Notes: generated by a model not told the origin, from the letters alone. 64,000 bases of DNA from Chroogloeocystis siderophila 5.2 s.c.1 (GCF_001904655.1 NZ_MRCC01000018.1:49906-113905), one strand, 5' to 3'. Positions 17,724 to 27,615 are shown, numbered from the stretch's first letter. Made by a program: numbers and translations.

Positions 17724-19172
17724 ATGCAATTGCCTAATTTAACCTGGTTGATGCAACTCCCAGGGTGGGAAAACAGTACGTCTTTGCTGGCAAGCGCGAC
17801 AGAAGCTGCGACAGAAGCTTCGTCAGAAGGAGAATACGGAACCTTGTTGCTAACAGCAGTACTGCTGAATTTAGTCGTTATTTATTTAGCAAGTAAAATA
17901 GGCGGAGAATTTTCAAACCGTGTTGGTTTGCCACCTGTTTTAGGAGAATTAGTTGGTGGGGTCTTAGTCGGAGTTTCGGCTTTACACCTTTTGGCGTTTC
18001 CAGAAGCTGGGGTAGAACCTTCGAGTTCTTTAATTATTCGCTTCTTAGAATCGACTGCGGGTTTGACTCCTGATCTTGCAACAGCGGTGTTTCGCGACCA
18101 AAACGATGTTATCAGTGTTTTGGCAGAAATTGGTGTTGTGATTCTACTGTTTGAAATTGGTTTGGAGTCGAATTTAAAGGAATTACTTGAAGTTGGAATT
18201 CAAGCAACGCTCGTCGCTATAGTCGGAGTCGCTGTACCTTTTGCGGTTGGTACTGCAGGATTAATGATCTTGTTTGGTGTTCCGGCGATACCGGCAATTT
18301 TTGCTGGTGCTGCTTTAACCGCAACGAGTATTGGGATTACGTCGAAGGTTTTATCTGAATTGGGGCGACTCAATTCTAAAGAAGGTCAGATTATATTAGG
18401 TGCTGCGGTTATTGATGACGTATTAGGCATTATTGTCTTAGCCGTCGTTGCTAGCTTGGCGAAAACTGGTGAGATTGATGTCAGCAACGTTATTTACTTG
18501 ATCCTAAGTGCGAGTGGTTTCTTACTCGGTGCTATTGTTCTAGGTAAAGTATTCAATAAAACGTTTGTCTCGGTAGTCGATCTATTCAAGACTCGCGGCG
18601 GCATTATTATACCAGCCATAATTTTTGCCTACGCTATGGCATATTTCGCAGCGGTGATTCACTTAGAGGCAATTTTAGGGGCTTTTGCCGCAGGCTTAGT
18701 ATTGGATGAGACAGATAAGCGTAAAGAATTGCAACGGCAGGTTATTCCCATTGCTGATATTCTAGTGCCAATTTTCTTTGTGACTGTAGGGGCAAAAACT
18801 GATTTGGGAGTATTAAACCCAGCGAATCCCACCAATCGCGAAGGGTTAGTGATTGCGAGTTTCTTAATTGCGATCGCAATTATTGGTAAAGTTGTTACAG
18901 GTTTAGCAGTCTTCGGTCAACCTGGAATCAATCGCTTGGCGATCGGTGTGGGAATGATTCCTAGAGGTGAAGTTGGACTTGTCTTTGCTGGAGTTGGTTC
19001 AGCAAGTGGCGCGCTCTCTAAACCGCTAGAAGCTGCGATTATTATGATGGTCATTTTGACGACCTTTTTAGCACCACCTTTGTTGCGGTTTGTCTTTCCT
19101 GATTCTGGATTGGAGGTTGAGACAACAGAAGCCGTTCCTGAGTTAGATCGGGCGGCAAATCGACAACCGTAG
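17724..19172 (+). CDS. Cation:proton antiporter, CPA2 (Kef/NapA) family
   Basis: 482 residues with about 12 hydrophobic segments. After a 45-residue hydrophilic N terminus, the membrane domain starts with LLLTAVLLNLVVIYLASKIG. The family signatures RVGLPPVLGELVGGVLVG (TM2) and TATSIGITSKVLSELG followed by VIDDVLGIIVLAV (ion-binding unwound helix with the two Asp) are clear. There is no C-terminal RCK/TrkA domain, which separates it from KefB/C and suits a NapA-type Na+/H+ exchanger of the plasma or thylakoid membrane. Ion choice is not readable. Confidence 0.93.
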   Translation: MQLPNLTWLMQLPGWENSTSLLASATEAATEASSEGEYGTLLLTAVLLNLVVIYLASKIGGEFSNRVGLPPVLGELVGGVLVGVSALHLLAFPEAGVEPSSSLIIRFLESTAGLTPDLATAVFRDQNDVISVLAEIGVVILLFEIGLESNLKELLEVGIQATLVAIVGVAVPFAVGTAGLMILFGVPAIPAIFAGAALTATSIGITSKVLSELGRLNSKEGQIILGAAVIDDVLGIIVLAVVASLAKTGEIDVSNVIYLILSASGFLLGAIVLGKVFNKTFVSVVDLFKTRGGIIIPAIIFAYAMAYFAAVIHLEAILGAFAAGLVLDETDKRKELQRQVIPIADILVPIFFVTVGAKTDLGVLNPANPTNREGLVIASFLIAIAIIGKVVTGLAVFGQPGINRLAIGVGMIPRGEVGLVFAGVGSASGALSKPLEAAIIMMVILTTFLAPPLLRFVFPDSGLEVETTEAVPELDRAANRQP

Positions 19173-19182
19173 GTAGGAACTA

Positions 19183-19210
19183 GGAGCGAGGGGCGAGGAG
19201 CGAGGAACGA
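19183..19210. repeat. Heptamer repeat (STRR-like)
   Basis: GGAGCGA, GGGGCGA, GGAGCGA, GGAACGA in series after the antiporter gene. Confidence 0.7.
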
Positions 19211-19272
19211 AGAAGAATGATTAAAATACAAGTATATCCTCGGACAGCTAATCTCCTTGCCCTCGGGACAAA

Positions 19273-20085
19273 TTACTTTGTGGCGACAACGGCAATGTTC
19301 CAGGCGAAGCGCTTGGTGAGAGGTAGTTTTTTGAGAAGGACATCAAACTTTTCCAGGCGTTGATATTCGGGTGCGAGGCGCTGATGTTCGATGATGATTT
19401 TCTTCCAGTATCTTTCTTTGTTGGGATCTATTTTCTCAATGAGATAAAAGCGCAAGAAAATCCATAAAGTAGCTAGCCAAAAGGTATCGTAAGTTGTTTT
19501 TGAAAAGTGCGATCGCACAAAATCAACAATATTGATATCTAGTGGCGTTTCGTCTTCGGTGCGCACTTTTGTGGCGATGCGTCGATAAACATTAATTACA
19601 GGATTGTGTCGTAAAGGGTCCCAAAAACAAGCTTTTCCGCCTGGTTTGAGAACGCGATGCATTTCGCGAATTGCGGCGCGGGGGTTGGGGATATGATGCA
19701 GGAGGTTTGAAGCATAAATAATATCAAAGGTATTATCAGGACAGTCAAGCGCGATCGCATTCATCGTGCGTCCTTGAATTTTTACCTCATTCATCTCGGC
19801 TAGCTTCAATGCGACTTCTACCATTCCTGGTGAATAGTCTGCTGCAATGCATTTTGCACCTTTTTTCGCAAAGTAGACACTGTTTTCACCCGCGCCACAA
19901 CCCAAATCTAATAATAACTTGCCTCTAATATCTCCTAGATGATTGAGAATAAAGCGATTTTCTGGGGCGGTACAAGCTTCAAAATAGTCTCTGACTTGAA
20001 TTCCTTCGACATCTATTGTAGAAGCCCATTCATCATGGAATCGTTGTTCTTTGGCAAAGATATCATCGCGCATGGTGAGCATCAT
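19273..20085 (-). CDS. Class I SAM-dependent methyltransferase
   Basis: Up to 270 residues; ATGs at 20085, 20082 and 20073 are all possible starts. The Rossmann SAM site reads LLLDLGCGAGENSVYFAKKG (motif I), with acidic Asp in CIAADYSPGMVE, motif II FDIIYASNLLHHI, and VLKPGGKACFWDPL after it. This is the Methyltransf_11 type. The C-terminal third is basic, with aromatic hydrophobic stretches (TLWIFLRFYLIEK), perhaps membrane-associated. The methyl acceptor is unknown; lipid or small-molecule glycoside targets are possible. Confidence 0.87.
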   Translation of the reverse strand: MMLTMRDDIFAKEQRFHDEWASTIDVEGIQVRDYFEACTAPENRFILNHLGDIRGKLLLDLGCGAGENSVYFAKKGAKCIAADYSPGMVEVALKLAEMNEVKIQGRTMNAIALDCPDNTFDIIYASNLLHHIPNPRAAIREMHRVLKPGGKACFWDPLRHNPVINVYRRIATKVRTEDETPLDINIVDFVRSHFSKTTYDTFWLATLWIFLRFYLIEKIDPNKERYWKKIIIEHQRLAPEYQRLEKFDVLLKKLPLTKRFAWNIAVVATK

Positions 20086-20144
20086 TAGAAATTACACTTT
20101 TGTAAGGTCAGGTAATGGGTAATGTGGGGGTGTGGAAGGAAACA

Positions 20145-20179
20145 ATTACCGATTACCAATGACCAATCACCAATTACCG
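20145..20179. repeat. Heptamer repeat (ATTACCA type)
   Basis: Five 7-mers (ATTACCG, ATTACCA, ATGACCA, ATCACCA, ATTACCG) between the methyltransferase gene and leuA. A similar ACCAATTACC-type block lies at 30122-30150. Confidence 0.7.
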
Positions 20180-20188
20180 ACCTTGAGT

Positions 20189-21778
20189 TTACACAGCTAC
20201 TTGTTGCTGCTTATTTTGAATTGCAGCGTACAAACGATTGAGAGCGTTAACGTACGCTTGTGCTGAAGCAACAATAATATCTGTATTCGCTGCATGACCA
20301 GAATACACGCGGTCTTCATAACGCAGGCGAATCGTCACTTCGCCGATCGCATCAATCCCCGCAGTTACTGACTGGACAGAAAACTCGATCAGTTGATTGG
20401 GGACGTTCACCACGCGGTTAATTGCTTTATACACCGCATCGACGGGTCCTGTACCAATTGCCGCATCGGTCAATTCTTCGCCTTCGGGAGTCCGAATCGA
20501 AACTGTTGCAGTAGGACACGCGTGATCGCCGCAGGAAACTTGTACAAACTCTAAACGAAATAGTTCTGGTGTTTGCTGAATTTCATCGTTGACGATCGCT
20601 TCTAAATCCCAATCAGAAATTTCTTTTTTCTTGTCCGCTAAATCTTTAAACCGTAAAAAGGCTTTGTTTAAATCGGTTTCCGACAGTTCAAACCCCAATT
20701 CTTTCAAACGCGTGCGGAAAGCGTTACGTCCCGAATGCTTACCCAAGACGATTTGATTATCAGTCAATCCAATCGACTGAGCATCCATAATTTCATACGT
20801 CAGCTTGTTTTTCAACACGCCATCTTGGTGAATTCCAGACTCGTGCGCAAAAGCATTCGCCCCGACAATTGCCTTATTTGGTTGTACCAGCATTCCTGTC
20901 AAGTTAGAAACAAGGCGCGAAGTTTTGTAAATTTGGTGCGTATCAATATTTGTTAGAGGTTCTTCTGAATCAGCTGGGCGACCTAAGAAAGGATTGTAAT
21001 ATTGTCGTCTAACGTGTAGCGCCATAACCAATTCTTCTAGCGCCGCATTTCCCGCACGTTCTCCAATACCGTTGATTGTGCATTCGAGTTGTCGCGCTCC
21101 ATTTTTAACGGCTTCTAAGAAGTTAGCAACAGCCAAGCCCAAATCATTGTGACCGTGAACTGAAATAATTGCTTGGTCAATATTTGGGACGTTTTCTTTG
21201 ATACCGCGAATCAATGCGCCAAATTCGCTAGGAGTCGTGTAACCTACGGTGTCAGGAATATTGATTGTTTTTGCCCCAGCGGCGATCGCGCGTTCTAGGA
21301 CTTGGTACAAATATTCTGGATCGCTGCGCACAGCATCCATCGGTGAAAATTCCACATCGTCCATGAACGATTTAGCATAAGCGACCATTTCTTCGGCGAT
21401 CGCTAGCACTTCGGATCGCGATTTTTTAAGCTGGTACTCAAGGTGAATATCCGATGTCGAAATAAATGTATGAATTCTGGCTTTAGCTGCTGGTTTTAAT
21501 GCCTCTGCGGCTGCTTTAATATCGTCTTTAATTGCTCTTGCTAAACTACAAATCACTGGACCATTTTCAGTCCCAACGGTTTCGGCGATTTGTTGTACTG
21601 CGTTAAAGTCTCCAGGGCTAGCAAATGCAAATCCAGCTTCAATGATATCTACGCCTAAGCGTGACAACTGGCGGGCAATCATAACTTTCTCTTCGACGTT
21701 AAGCGTAGCACCAGGGCATTGTTCGCCGTCGCGCAATGTCGTATCAAAGATAATGATGCGGTCTTGTTTGCTGTGCAT
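20189..21778 (-). CDS. leuA: 2-isopropylmalate synthase
   Basis: 529 residues. Condenses acetyl-CoA with 2-oxoisovalerate, the first committed step of leucine synthesis. The HMGL-like TIM barrel has the N-terminal motif [15 protein letters not shown] and the metal site in [20 protein letters not shown], followed by [13 protein letters not shown]. The C-terminal LeuA dimerisation domain, site of leucine feedback inhibition ([19 protein letters not shown], residues about 400-520), is complete. It is close to full length for cyanobacteria. It lies 67 bp downstream of the LabA-like gene on the same strand. Confidence 0.98.
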   Translation of the reverse strand: MHSKQDRIIIFDTTLRDGEQCPGATLNVEEKVMIARQLSRLGVDIIEAGFAFASPGDFNAVQQIAETVGTENGPVICSLARAIKDDIKAAAEALKPAAKARIHTFISTSDIHLEYQLKKSRSEVLAIAEEMVAYAKSFMDDVEFSPMDAVRSDPEYLYQVLERAIAAGAKTINIPDTVGYTTPSEFGALIRGIKENVPNIDQAIISVHGHNDLGLAVANFLEAVKNGARQLECTINGIGERAGNAALEELVMALHVRRQYYNPFLGRPADSEEPLTNIDTHQIYKTSRLVSNLTGMLVQPNKAIVGANAFAHESGIHQDGVLKNKLTYEIMDAQSIGLTDNQIVLGKHSGRNAFRTRLKELGFELSETDLNKAFLRFKDLADKKKEISDWDLEAIVNDEIQQTPELFRLEFVQVSCGDHACPTATVSIRTPEGEELTDAAIGTGPVDAVYKAINRVVNVPNQLIEFSVQSVTAGIDAIGEVTIRLRYEDRVYSGHAANTDIIVASAQAYVNALNRLYAAIQNKQQQVAV

Positions 21779-21845
21779 AGTACTCCTCGTTGTATTTTTA
21801 TTTGTGTAAACTTAAATAAACGCTAAAATTGCAAATAAATCTTGA

Positions 21846-22367
21846 TTAATAATCTACTTTTTCTATATACTCGCGAATATCATTTAAATCAATATATCTA
21901 TCAGTAGCATTACGCAATTCTCGGGCAATCATTCCCTCTGTGGATACTACTGTAATGTGAGTGTCTTTTGAGCGTAGTAGCTCGATTGCTCTTTCAAAAT
22001 CTCCATCACCACTAAATAAAATGACATGATTGTACTGCTCGACTGTGTTAAACATATCGACTACAATTTCGATGTCTAGATTCGCTTTTTGCGAATAGCG
22101 ACCAGAGGTGTCATCGTAGTATTCCTTAAGAATTTTATGCCGTACTGTATATCCTAAGCTAATTAAAGCATCTCTAAAACCGCGTTGATCTTGCGGATCT
22201 TTTAGACCTGTATACCAAAAAGCATTAATTAAGATTGTCTCTGGCTGCTCGGTTTTAAAATATTCCAATACTCTTCTTGGATCGAAAAACCAACCATTTT
22301 TTTGTTGTGCATAAAACATATTATTGCCGTCTACAAAAATAGACGTGCGGTTTATTAAGCATGCCAT
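21846..22367 (-). CDS. NYN domain protein, LabA-like (DUF88)
   Basis: 173 residues. The NYN (PIN-like) ribonuclease fold is shown by the acidic triad region SIFVDGNNMFYA at the N terminus, DIEIVVDMFNTV in the middle and ILFSGDGDFERAIELLRS near residue 122. The closest named relative is LabA of Synechococcus, which acts in clock output downstream of KaiC. Many cyanobacteria have several LabA paralogues, so orthology is not assured. The catalytic Asp residues are all present. Confidence 0.88.
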   Translation of the reverse strand: MACLINRTSIFVDGNNMFYAQQKNGWFFDPRRVLEYFKTEQPETILINAFWYTGLKDPQDQRGFRDALISLGYTVRHKILKEYYDDTSGRYSQKANLDIEIVVDMFNTVEQYNHVILFSGDGDFERAIELLRSKDTHITVVSTEGMIARELRNATDRYIDLNDIREYIEKVDY

Positions 22368-23174
22368 AAAAGTTAAACCTAAGATCTTAGAGATAGTTAT
22401 TTTCCTTATCGAATTTTGTTGTTGCTGATATTATTTGAAATATTTGAATAAAATATATTTTCTCGAAGCCGCAAAATATGCCGCATTTTTTAGTAATTCC
22501 TTTGCTGTTTCAGATAATATACAATTGTCTTTTTATCTTTCGCTAATGAATACCCTATGAATACTTAACTTGTAAGCATTGCTTGCCACAATTCAATGCT
22601 TTTACATAGGATTTTTCGCTCGACCTTAGCTTACTTGTTACTACGGTTATTTACCGAAGGGCGCGCTGTGGCTGTCTTCAATGGTCTATATAGCTACTAA
22701 TATTACAAATATGCGCTTTAACAACGTAGCTCAGGAACACCTCCTGGGCAGTGTATAAACTGATAATAAGACATAATAAGTTTAGTCACCAATACAAATC
22801 TAAGATATTGCTTTAGTCTCATCGGCTGAATTATAACAGTCTCTATGCCCTAGAGAAAATTCTGCCAGAATCTATGCTCTATATATTAATGCTAACGCTA
22901 TTTAAGTCGCTGCTTGTGCTAATCACCGCGAGTAGATTTATATAAAAAAGTTGATAGCATATGAGAATTCTCTAATTTTCGAGATTTTCCATCATTGAAT
23001 AAAATTATTGATAAGGTACATAGTACCAGATATTTTTAGAGCCTAAGTATAAATGCTATTGTGCTTAATCTATGCATATCATAGCCAAATTCGGTTGATG
23101 TTGAAATCTTGAGAGATTAACTTAGAAAAGACAAAATCAGGTCGTTGTAGGTAGAGTAAGCTTCCAGGCAAGAT
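22368..23174. other. Long AT-rich intergenic region (807 bp)
   Basis: No ORF with a convincing start, tRNA or repeat was found on either strand. It must contain the promoters of the divergent LabA-like and CHASE2-kinase genes. A small RNA cannot be excluded by eye. Confidence 0.4.
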
Positions 23175-25577
23175 ATGACACAACACAATACAGCATCCAA
23201 GCTCCAGAAAAAAGACTCAACTGATAAGCGATCGCTTAAAGTGCATAACGCAACGACGAAAATCACAGCACTATTAACAGCACGTCAATCATTGCGCCTT
23301 GCCTGGATCGGACATATTCTTACTGTAGCTTGGGCAATTGCTGCTGCGATCGCGACGGTTGGAAATTGGCGACTTGTTCAGATGTGGGAATCGCACGTGC
23401 AAACGATGTTTTTTGAACTGCGCGGACCAGTAGCACCACCAGAGGATATTGTCATTTTGGCAATTGATGAACCATCATTATCAATGCCGAAGCAATTGTT
23501 GCAGGAAGATTCCCAAAAATATGCCTACTTAGAACCCCTGAAAGCTTGGGCGTGGCGACGTAGTGCGTATGCGCAAGTCGTTGATCGGTTAATGTCAGCA
23601 GGTGCAAAAGTTGTTGCTTTGGATATTTTGTTGACAAATCCAAGTAGCTATGGAACCGATGACGATCAGCAATTAGCGCAAGTACTGCGCCGCTATTCTG
23701 GTAAAGTAGCATTAGCTGCCGAATATGCAGAAGCTGAAATTCATCAAGGAAGCTTAATTCAATTAGTACAGCCTGAACGCCTGTTTCGGACAAATCCGTC
23801 AGCAATTGGTACAATCAATTTTCCGCTAGAAGCAGACGGTAAAATTCATCGGTTTGCCAGTACTTTTCCCAAGCTATTAGCACAACAAGCGCAATATCCA
23901 AAAGAAACACTAGCAAAACTTCAAGATTTCCCTTCATTTGAAGAAGCTGTTGTCAAAGCCGTAAATCCTAATTTTGTTAGACCGCAAGCCGAGTATATTA
24001 ATTTTTATGGTCCAGCAGGAACATTTGAACAGATTTCTTTTTGGCACGTATTAGATCCGGAAAACTGGAACACCTATTTACAGCAAGGAAAATATTTCAA
24101 AGATAAAATTGTCCTGATTGGGGCGACAGCAGCTTCACTCCAAGACTTTCATGGCGCACCATTTGCTAAAAGTTGGTTATATCCGCAACGAATGTCAGGA
24201 GTAGAAATTCAAGCAAACGCGATCGCAACTTTATTAAATAATCGCGCGATCGCCGAAGGAATTCCGAATACTAACACCCGCAGCTTGTTTATCCTACTTT
24301 TGGTTGGTAGTAGTGCGTTTTTAATTAGGAAATCCAAGCGCACCATTTTTCAATGCGCATCAACAGCAGGAATTGTTGTTGGTTGGGTAAGTATCAGTTA
24401 TTTCAGTTTCATCTATGGCGGTGTTTACTTTCCGGTTGCAGTTCCCTTAGTTGCGATCGCCCTGGCGAGTTTTTCTTATTTAGGTACAGGTGCAGCGAGT
24501 GAAAGATTAAGAAAAATGAGTTTGCATCGTAGCTTAGAACGCTATGCATCTTCGCCTATTGTGCAGGAGATTATTAGCCAGCAAGATGACTTACAGTACT
24601 TACTAGAGCAGCGCGAGCTAGCAACAATGGGAAAGCTCATTGGCGGACGCTATAAAATTGTCAAAGTATTAGGTGCTGGAGGCTTTAGTGAAACCTATGT
24701 AGCCGAAGACAAACAACGTCCAGGGAGTCCACTATGCGTTGTCAAACAGCTTAAATTAGCCAGCAATAATCCCAAACACTTGCAACTTGCTAAACGATTA
24801 TTTCAATTAGAAGCAGAAACTTTAGAAAAGCTAGGAACCCATGACCAAATTCCTCAACTATTGGCTTACTTTGATGAAGGTGAAGAATTCTACCTTGTGC
24901 AAGAATTAGTTGTTGGTCATCCCCTCAGCCAGGAACTTCCTCCAGGTAGACAACTACAAGAAGCTACAGTTATTCAAATTTTACACGAACTTCTACAAAC
25001 TTTAGAATTTGTTCATCGTCATGGCGTAATTCATCGCGACATTAAACCTAGTAATATCATTCGCCGACACTCTGACGGTAAGCTTTTTTTGATTGACTTT
25101 GGTGCGGTAAAAGAAGTAAGCAACCAAGTATTAGACCAAGAGGGACAAAGTAGCTTGACAATTGGAATCGGTACCCAAGGCTATGCCCCCATTGAACAAT
25201 GTGCTGGACGTGTGAAATTTAGCAGTGACATCTATGCGTTGGGAATGACAGCAATTAGAGCTTTAACAGGATTATCTCCTCATGAATTACAGTTCGATGC
25301 AGATACCGGAGAAATACTGTGGATGCACAAAACCCAAGTAAGTCACGAGTTTGCCACAGTTTTGTGTAAAATGGTGCGCCATGATTTTACTCAACGCTAT
25401 CAATCTGCTTTAGAGGCTTTGTCTGCGCTTGAGCAATTAGTAAGTTGGCACACTAGCACTTTAGAAATAAAAGATAACTCACCTGTCGAAAATTCTGATA
25501 CTCCCACAACTCCCTGGAGTATGGCATCAACAGAAATCTCCGATCCAAGTTCTACTATTGTTTTGCCACCGCAGTAG
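23175..25577 (+). CDS. CHASE2-domain serine/threonine protein kinase
   Basis: 800 residues. A membrane segment (about 45-65) is followed by an extracytoplasmic CHASE2 sensor domain (FELRGPVAPPEDIVILAID to about residue 370; FKDKIVLIGATAASLQDFHG). Three further membrane helices span about 370-440. A complete Hanks-type kinase domain follows: glycine loop LGAGGFSETY near 499, the lysine in CVVKQLKL, HRDIKPSNI near 620 and IDFGAV near 641. The tail is unstructured and Ser/Thr rich. It should phosphorylate cytoplasmic targets in response to an envelope signal, both unknown. It faces the FecR gene tail to tail, and CHASE2 and FecR proteins are often genome neighbours in cyanobacteria. Confidence 0.94.
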   Translation: MTQHNTASKLQKKDSTDKRSLKVHNATTKITALLTARQSLRLAWIGHILTVAWAIAAAIATVGNWRLVQMWESHVQTMFFELRGPVAPPEDIVILAIDEPSLSMPKQLLQEDSQKYAYLEPLKAWAWRRSAYAQVVDRLMSAGAKVVALDILLTNPSSYGTDDDQQLAQVLRRYSGKVALAAEYAEAEIHQGSLIQLVQPERLFRTNPSAIGTINFPLEADGKIHRFASTFPKLLAQQAQYPKETLAKLQDFPSFEEAVVKAVNPNFVRPQAEYINFYGPAGTFEQISFWHVLDPENWNTYLQQGKYFKDKIVLIGATAASLQDFHGAPFAKSWLYPQRMSGVEIQANAIATLLNNRAIAEGIPNTNTRSLFILLLVGSSAFLIRKSKRTIFQCASTAGIVVGWVSISYFSFIYGGVYFPVAVPLVAIALASFSYLGTGAASERLRKMSLHRSLERYASSPIVQEIISQQDDLQYLLEQRELATMGKLIGGRYKIVKVLGAGGFSETYVAEDKQRPGSPLCVVKQLKLASNNPKHLQLAKRLFQLEAETLEKLGTHDQIPQLLAYFDEGEEFYLVQELVVGHPLSQELPPGRQLQEATVIQILHELLQTLEFVHRHGVIHRDIKPSNIIRRHSDGKLFLIDFGAVKEVSNQVLDQEGQSSLTIGIGTQGYAPIEQCAGRVKFSSDIYALGMTAIRALTGLSPHELQFDADTGEILWMHKTQVSHEFATVLCKMVRHDFTQRYQSALEALSALEQLVSWHTSTLEIKDNSPVENSDTPTTPWSMASTEISDPSSTIVLPPQ

Positions 25578-25621
25578 TTTGGAGTAGTTTATTTGCTCTA
25601 CTGTCGGTAGCATTTATTTTG

Positions 25622-25790
25622 CTAGCGCAGGAAGAATCTTTGCCAGCGATACGAAATAGCCGATGATCGCAGTTCTGACTCCGGTCGTAAATCTGTTGGT
25701 AAATTCACATCATTTCCTACAGGTTCTACAGGGTTCGGTTCATTGATAGGTAAAGGACTAACGTCATCTAATAATGGCGGAGTCGTCTCA
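25622..25790 (-). CDS. Displaced original 3' end of the FecR-protein gene
   Basis: In the Pro/Thr frame of the repeat, the minus strand reads DTETTPPLLDDVSPLPINEP and continues to NLPTDLRPESELRSSAISYR, RWQRFFLR and a stop at 25622-25624. The sequence looks like a genuine protein C terminus, but it is out of frame with the upstream FecR domain as the window stands. Confidence 0.6.
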
Positions 25791-27279
25791 GTGTCCGTTG
25801 GTGGTATGGTGTCAACCGGATCTGTCGGTGGCGTGGTGTCCGTTGGCGGTGTGGTGTCAACCGGATCTGTTGGCGACGTGGTGTCCGTTGGTGGCGTGGT
25901 GTCAGCCGGATCTGTTGGTGGCGTATTGTCCGTTGGCGGTATGGTGTCAACCGGATCTGTTGGTGGCGTGGTGTCAACCGGATCTGTTGGCGGCGTATTG
26001 TCCGTTGGCGGTATGGTGTCAGCCGGATCTGTTGGTGGCGTGGTGTCAACCGGATCTGTTGGCGGCGTATTGTCCGTTGGTGGTATGGTGTCAACCGGAT
26101 CTGTTGGTGGCGTGGTGGTGATACTGCACCAGTAACCCCACCGTTAGAAAATAACACGCCAATCACACCGCCTAGTAATACCACCACGCCACCAACAGAT
26201 CCGGCTGACACCATACCACCAACGGACACCACGCCACCAACAGATCCGGCTGACACCATACCACCAACGGACACCACGCCACCAACAGATCCGGCTGACA
26301 CCATACCACCAACGGACTCATCAATTTCCTCTCTAGACCCATTGCCAGGAAGTTGCTGATTACCGCTGTTTGCTCCACTTGGAGGATTCTCTGTATTAGT
26401 TGAGTTGTTCCCACTTGGATTCCCAGTGGGCGATGGTGTTGTTGAAGTATTGTTACCTTGATTTTGTTGAGTTGGTGTTGTTGAAGTATTGTTGCCTTGG
26501 TTTTGTTGAGATTCTTGTACTGAATTACCAGGAGACCGAACAAAAGGTGGATTTTCAACTACTCCTTCGCCTCTAACTGGTGGCTTTGTAGCAGCAGCAG
26601 CCGCAGTTTCTGCTTGTACACTAGAGAGTGCCGGATCAGCTGAAGGATTAGGATTTGGTCGATTCAGATTAAGCTGCTGTACCAAATCGCTCGTTTGGTA
26701 AAAAGTATTGAGGTCAAACTCGTATAACTGCTCAATTGTGTCATTGACAACAACCGCCATTTGCCCAGCTTCGAGAACTTCGCTTTGAGAAGCGCTTTGA
26801 TTAAAAACTTCAATATTACTATCTGTTAAAGCCCCAACAATTGTTGTGTCTGTTTCGGGTATATAACGTACAAATAATGCTGACCCTCTAATTGCAGCAG
26901 CTGCATTTGGCGTTCGGATGTCTGTGACTCCTCTGCCAGGAGGAATGAGTAATAGTACTGTTCCGTTTGATAACCTGAATCTACGTGTCTGTGCAATGAA
27001 GCGGAATATGGCTTGTTCTCCTATCCTTGCCAGGGAACCGTCATTAAAACGTAGTTCTGCTAAGGAAGAACGACCTGTAGACAAAGCATCTCCAGGCTGC
27101 ATGGCATCTGACAATCGGGCTGGACGTGGTGTGCGATTTTGTGGAAGTAGACGCACTAGATTACGTATGTTTTGCACTACGGCTCGTGTCAGAGCAGTTT
27201 CAGCATTAGCCTTCTTAGCTATTGGCAGCGTCATGCTCCAAAAAACAAAGGTAAGGATGAGGACGAACTTGCGAGACAT
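25768..27279 (-). CDS. FecR-domain exported protein with rearranged C-terminal repeats
   Basis: 503 residues as it reads here. It has a signal peptide (FVLILTFVFWSMTLPIAKKANA), then a FecR domain (residues 30-165; AMQPGDALSTGRSSLAELRF, RGVTDIRTPNAAAAIRGSAL) and a Gln/Asn/Thr/Pro-rich linker. After about residue 318 the frame runs through 45-bp repeats and gives abnormal Gly/Val and then Arg/Gln-rich sequence. The natural frame of the repeat encodes TTPPTDPVDTIPPTD-type units, and on the minus strand that frame continues past 25768 through LLDDVSPLPINEPNPVEPVG to RWQRFFLR and a TAG at 25622-25624. The segment 26120-26318 carries the same repeat on the opposite strand. The gene is therefore rearranged or misassembled: the N-terminal 318 residues are reliable, the rest is not. 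Confidence 0.8.
   Translation of the reverse strand: MSRKFVLILTFVFWSMTLPIAKKANAETALTRAVVQNIRNLVRLLPQNRTPRPARLSDAMQPGDALSTGRSSLAELRFNDGSLARIGEQAIFRFIAQTRRFRLSNGTVLLLIPPGRGVTDIRTPNAAAAIRGSALFVRYIPETDTTIVGALTDSNIEVFNQSASQSEVLEAGQMAVVVNDTIEQLYEFDLNTFYQTSDLVQQLNLNRPNPNPSADPALSSVQAETAAAAATKPPVRGEGVVENPPFVRSPGNSVQESQQNQGNNTSTTPTQQNQGNNTSTTPSPTGNPSGNNSTNTENPPSGANSGNQQLPGNGSREEIDESVGGMVSAGSVGGVVSVGGMVSAGSVGGVVSVGGMVSAGSVGGVVVLLGGVIGVLFSNGGVTGAVSPPRHQQIRLTPYHQRTIRRQQIRLTPRHQQIRLTPYRQRTIRRQQIRLTPRHQQIRLTPYRQRTIRHQQIRLTPRHQRTPRRQQIRLTPHRQRTPRHRQIRLTPYHQRTLRRLRHY
25790..26118 (-). repeat. 45-bp tandem repeat array, main block
   Basis: About seven full or partial copies of a 45-bp unit (plus strand TCCGTTGGTGGTATGGTGTC and onward to GGCGTGGTG). 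Some copies are shortened. On the minus strand, in the right frame, it encodes 15-residue TTPPTDPVDTIPPTD units. The unit has no stop in several frames on both strands, which produces spurious long ORFs. Confidence 0.9.
26163..26318 (+). repeat. 45-bp tandem repeat array, inverted block
   Basis: Three copies of the same unit in reverse orientation. Here the plus strand encodes TTPPTDPADTIPPTD, preceded by DTAPVTPPLENNTPITPP at 26120-26165, exactly the composition expected of the FecR-protein linker. Together with 25790-26118 it forms a large imperfect palindrome with a spacer of about 45 bp. Confidence 0.9.
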
Positions 27280-27615
27280 GGCTTTTAGTGCCTAAAAAGG
27301 GTGAACAAGTGCCAAAGCAATCAGACGCAGTTTCTGATTTCCAAGTTTCATCATGTCAAATTACATAGTTACAGAAGCTGTCAACAAATAGCAAATTCTC
27401 AAGCATTAAATTGGCATCTACTCATTTTAATCAGCGATCTATTACACTTCACTCTCCTAGTAAGAATCAGGAACATTTTTTCTAACTGAGTACGTCTTGA
27501 AGCAGCTAATGTTACGCCTCGCTCGCAATATTTTTGGGGTTGGAAAATAGAACTCTAATATGTAAATTTTTGTAATTATTTGACCGCTAGTGAAATATAT
27601 GTATAATTATATACT
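27280..27615. other. Divergent spacer between the fecR-type and barrel genes
   Basis: 336 bp, AT-rich near 27540-27615 (TATATGTATAATTATATAC just before the barrel gene). It should hold both promoters. No operator pattern was recognised. Confidence 0.35.

Noticed and set aside
25743..26135. Two overlapping plus-strand frames of 115-130 codons rich in VGGVVS or WCQPDLL
   Set aside because: They are readings of the 45-bp repeat in other frames. The unit has no stops in several frames on both strands, and there are no start signals.
26172..26558. Minus-strand frame of 128 codons inside the FecR gene
   Set aside because: Overlaps the FecR linker in another frame and arises from repeat and low-complexity DNA.
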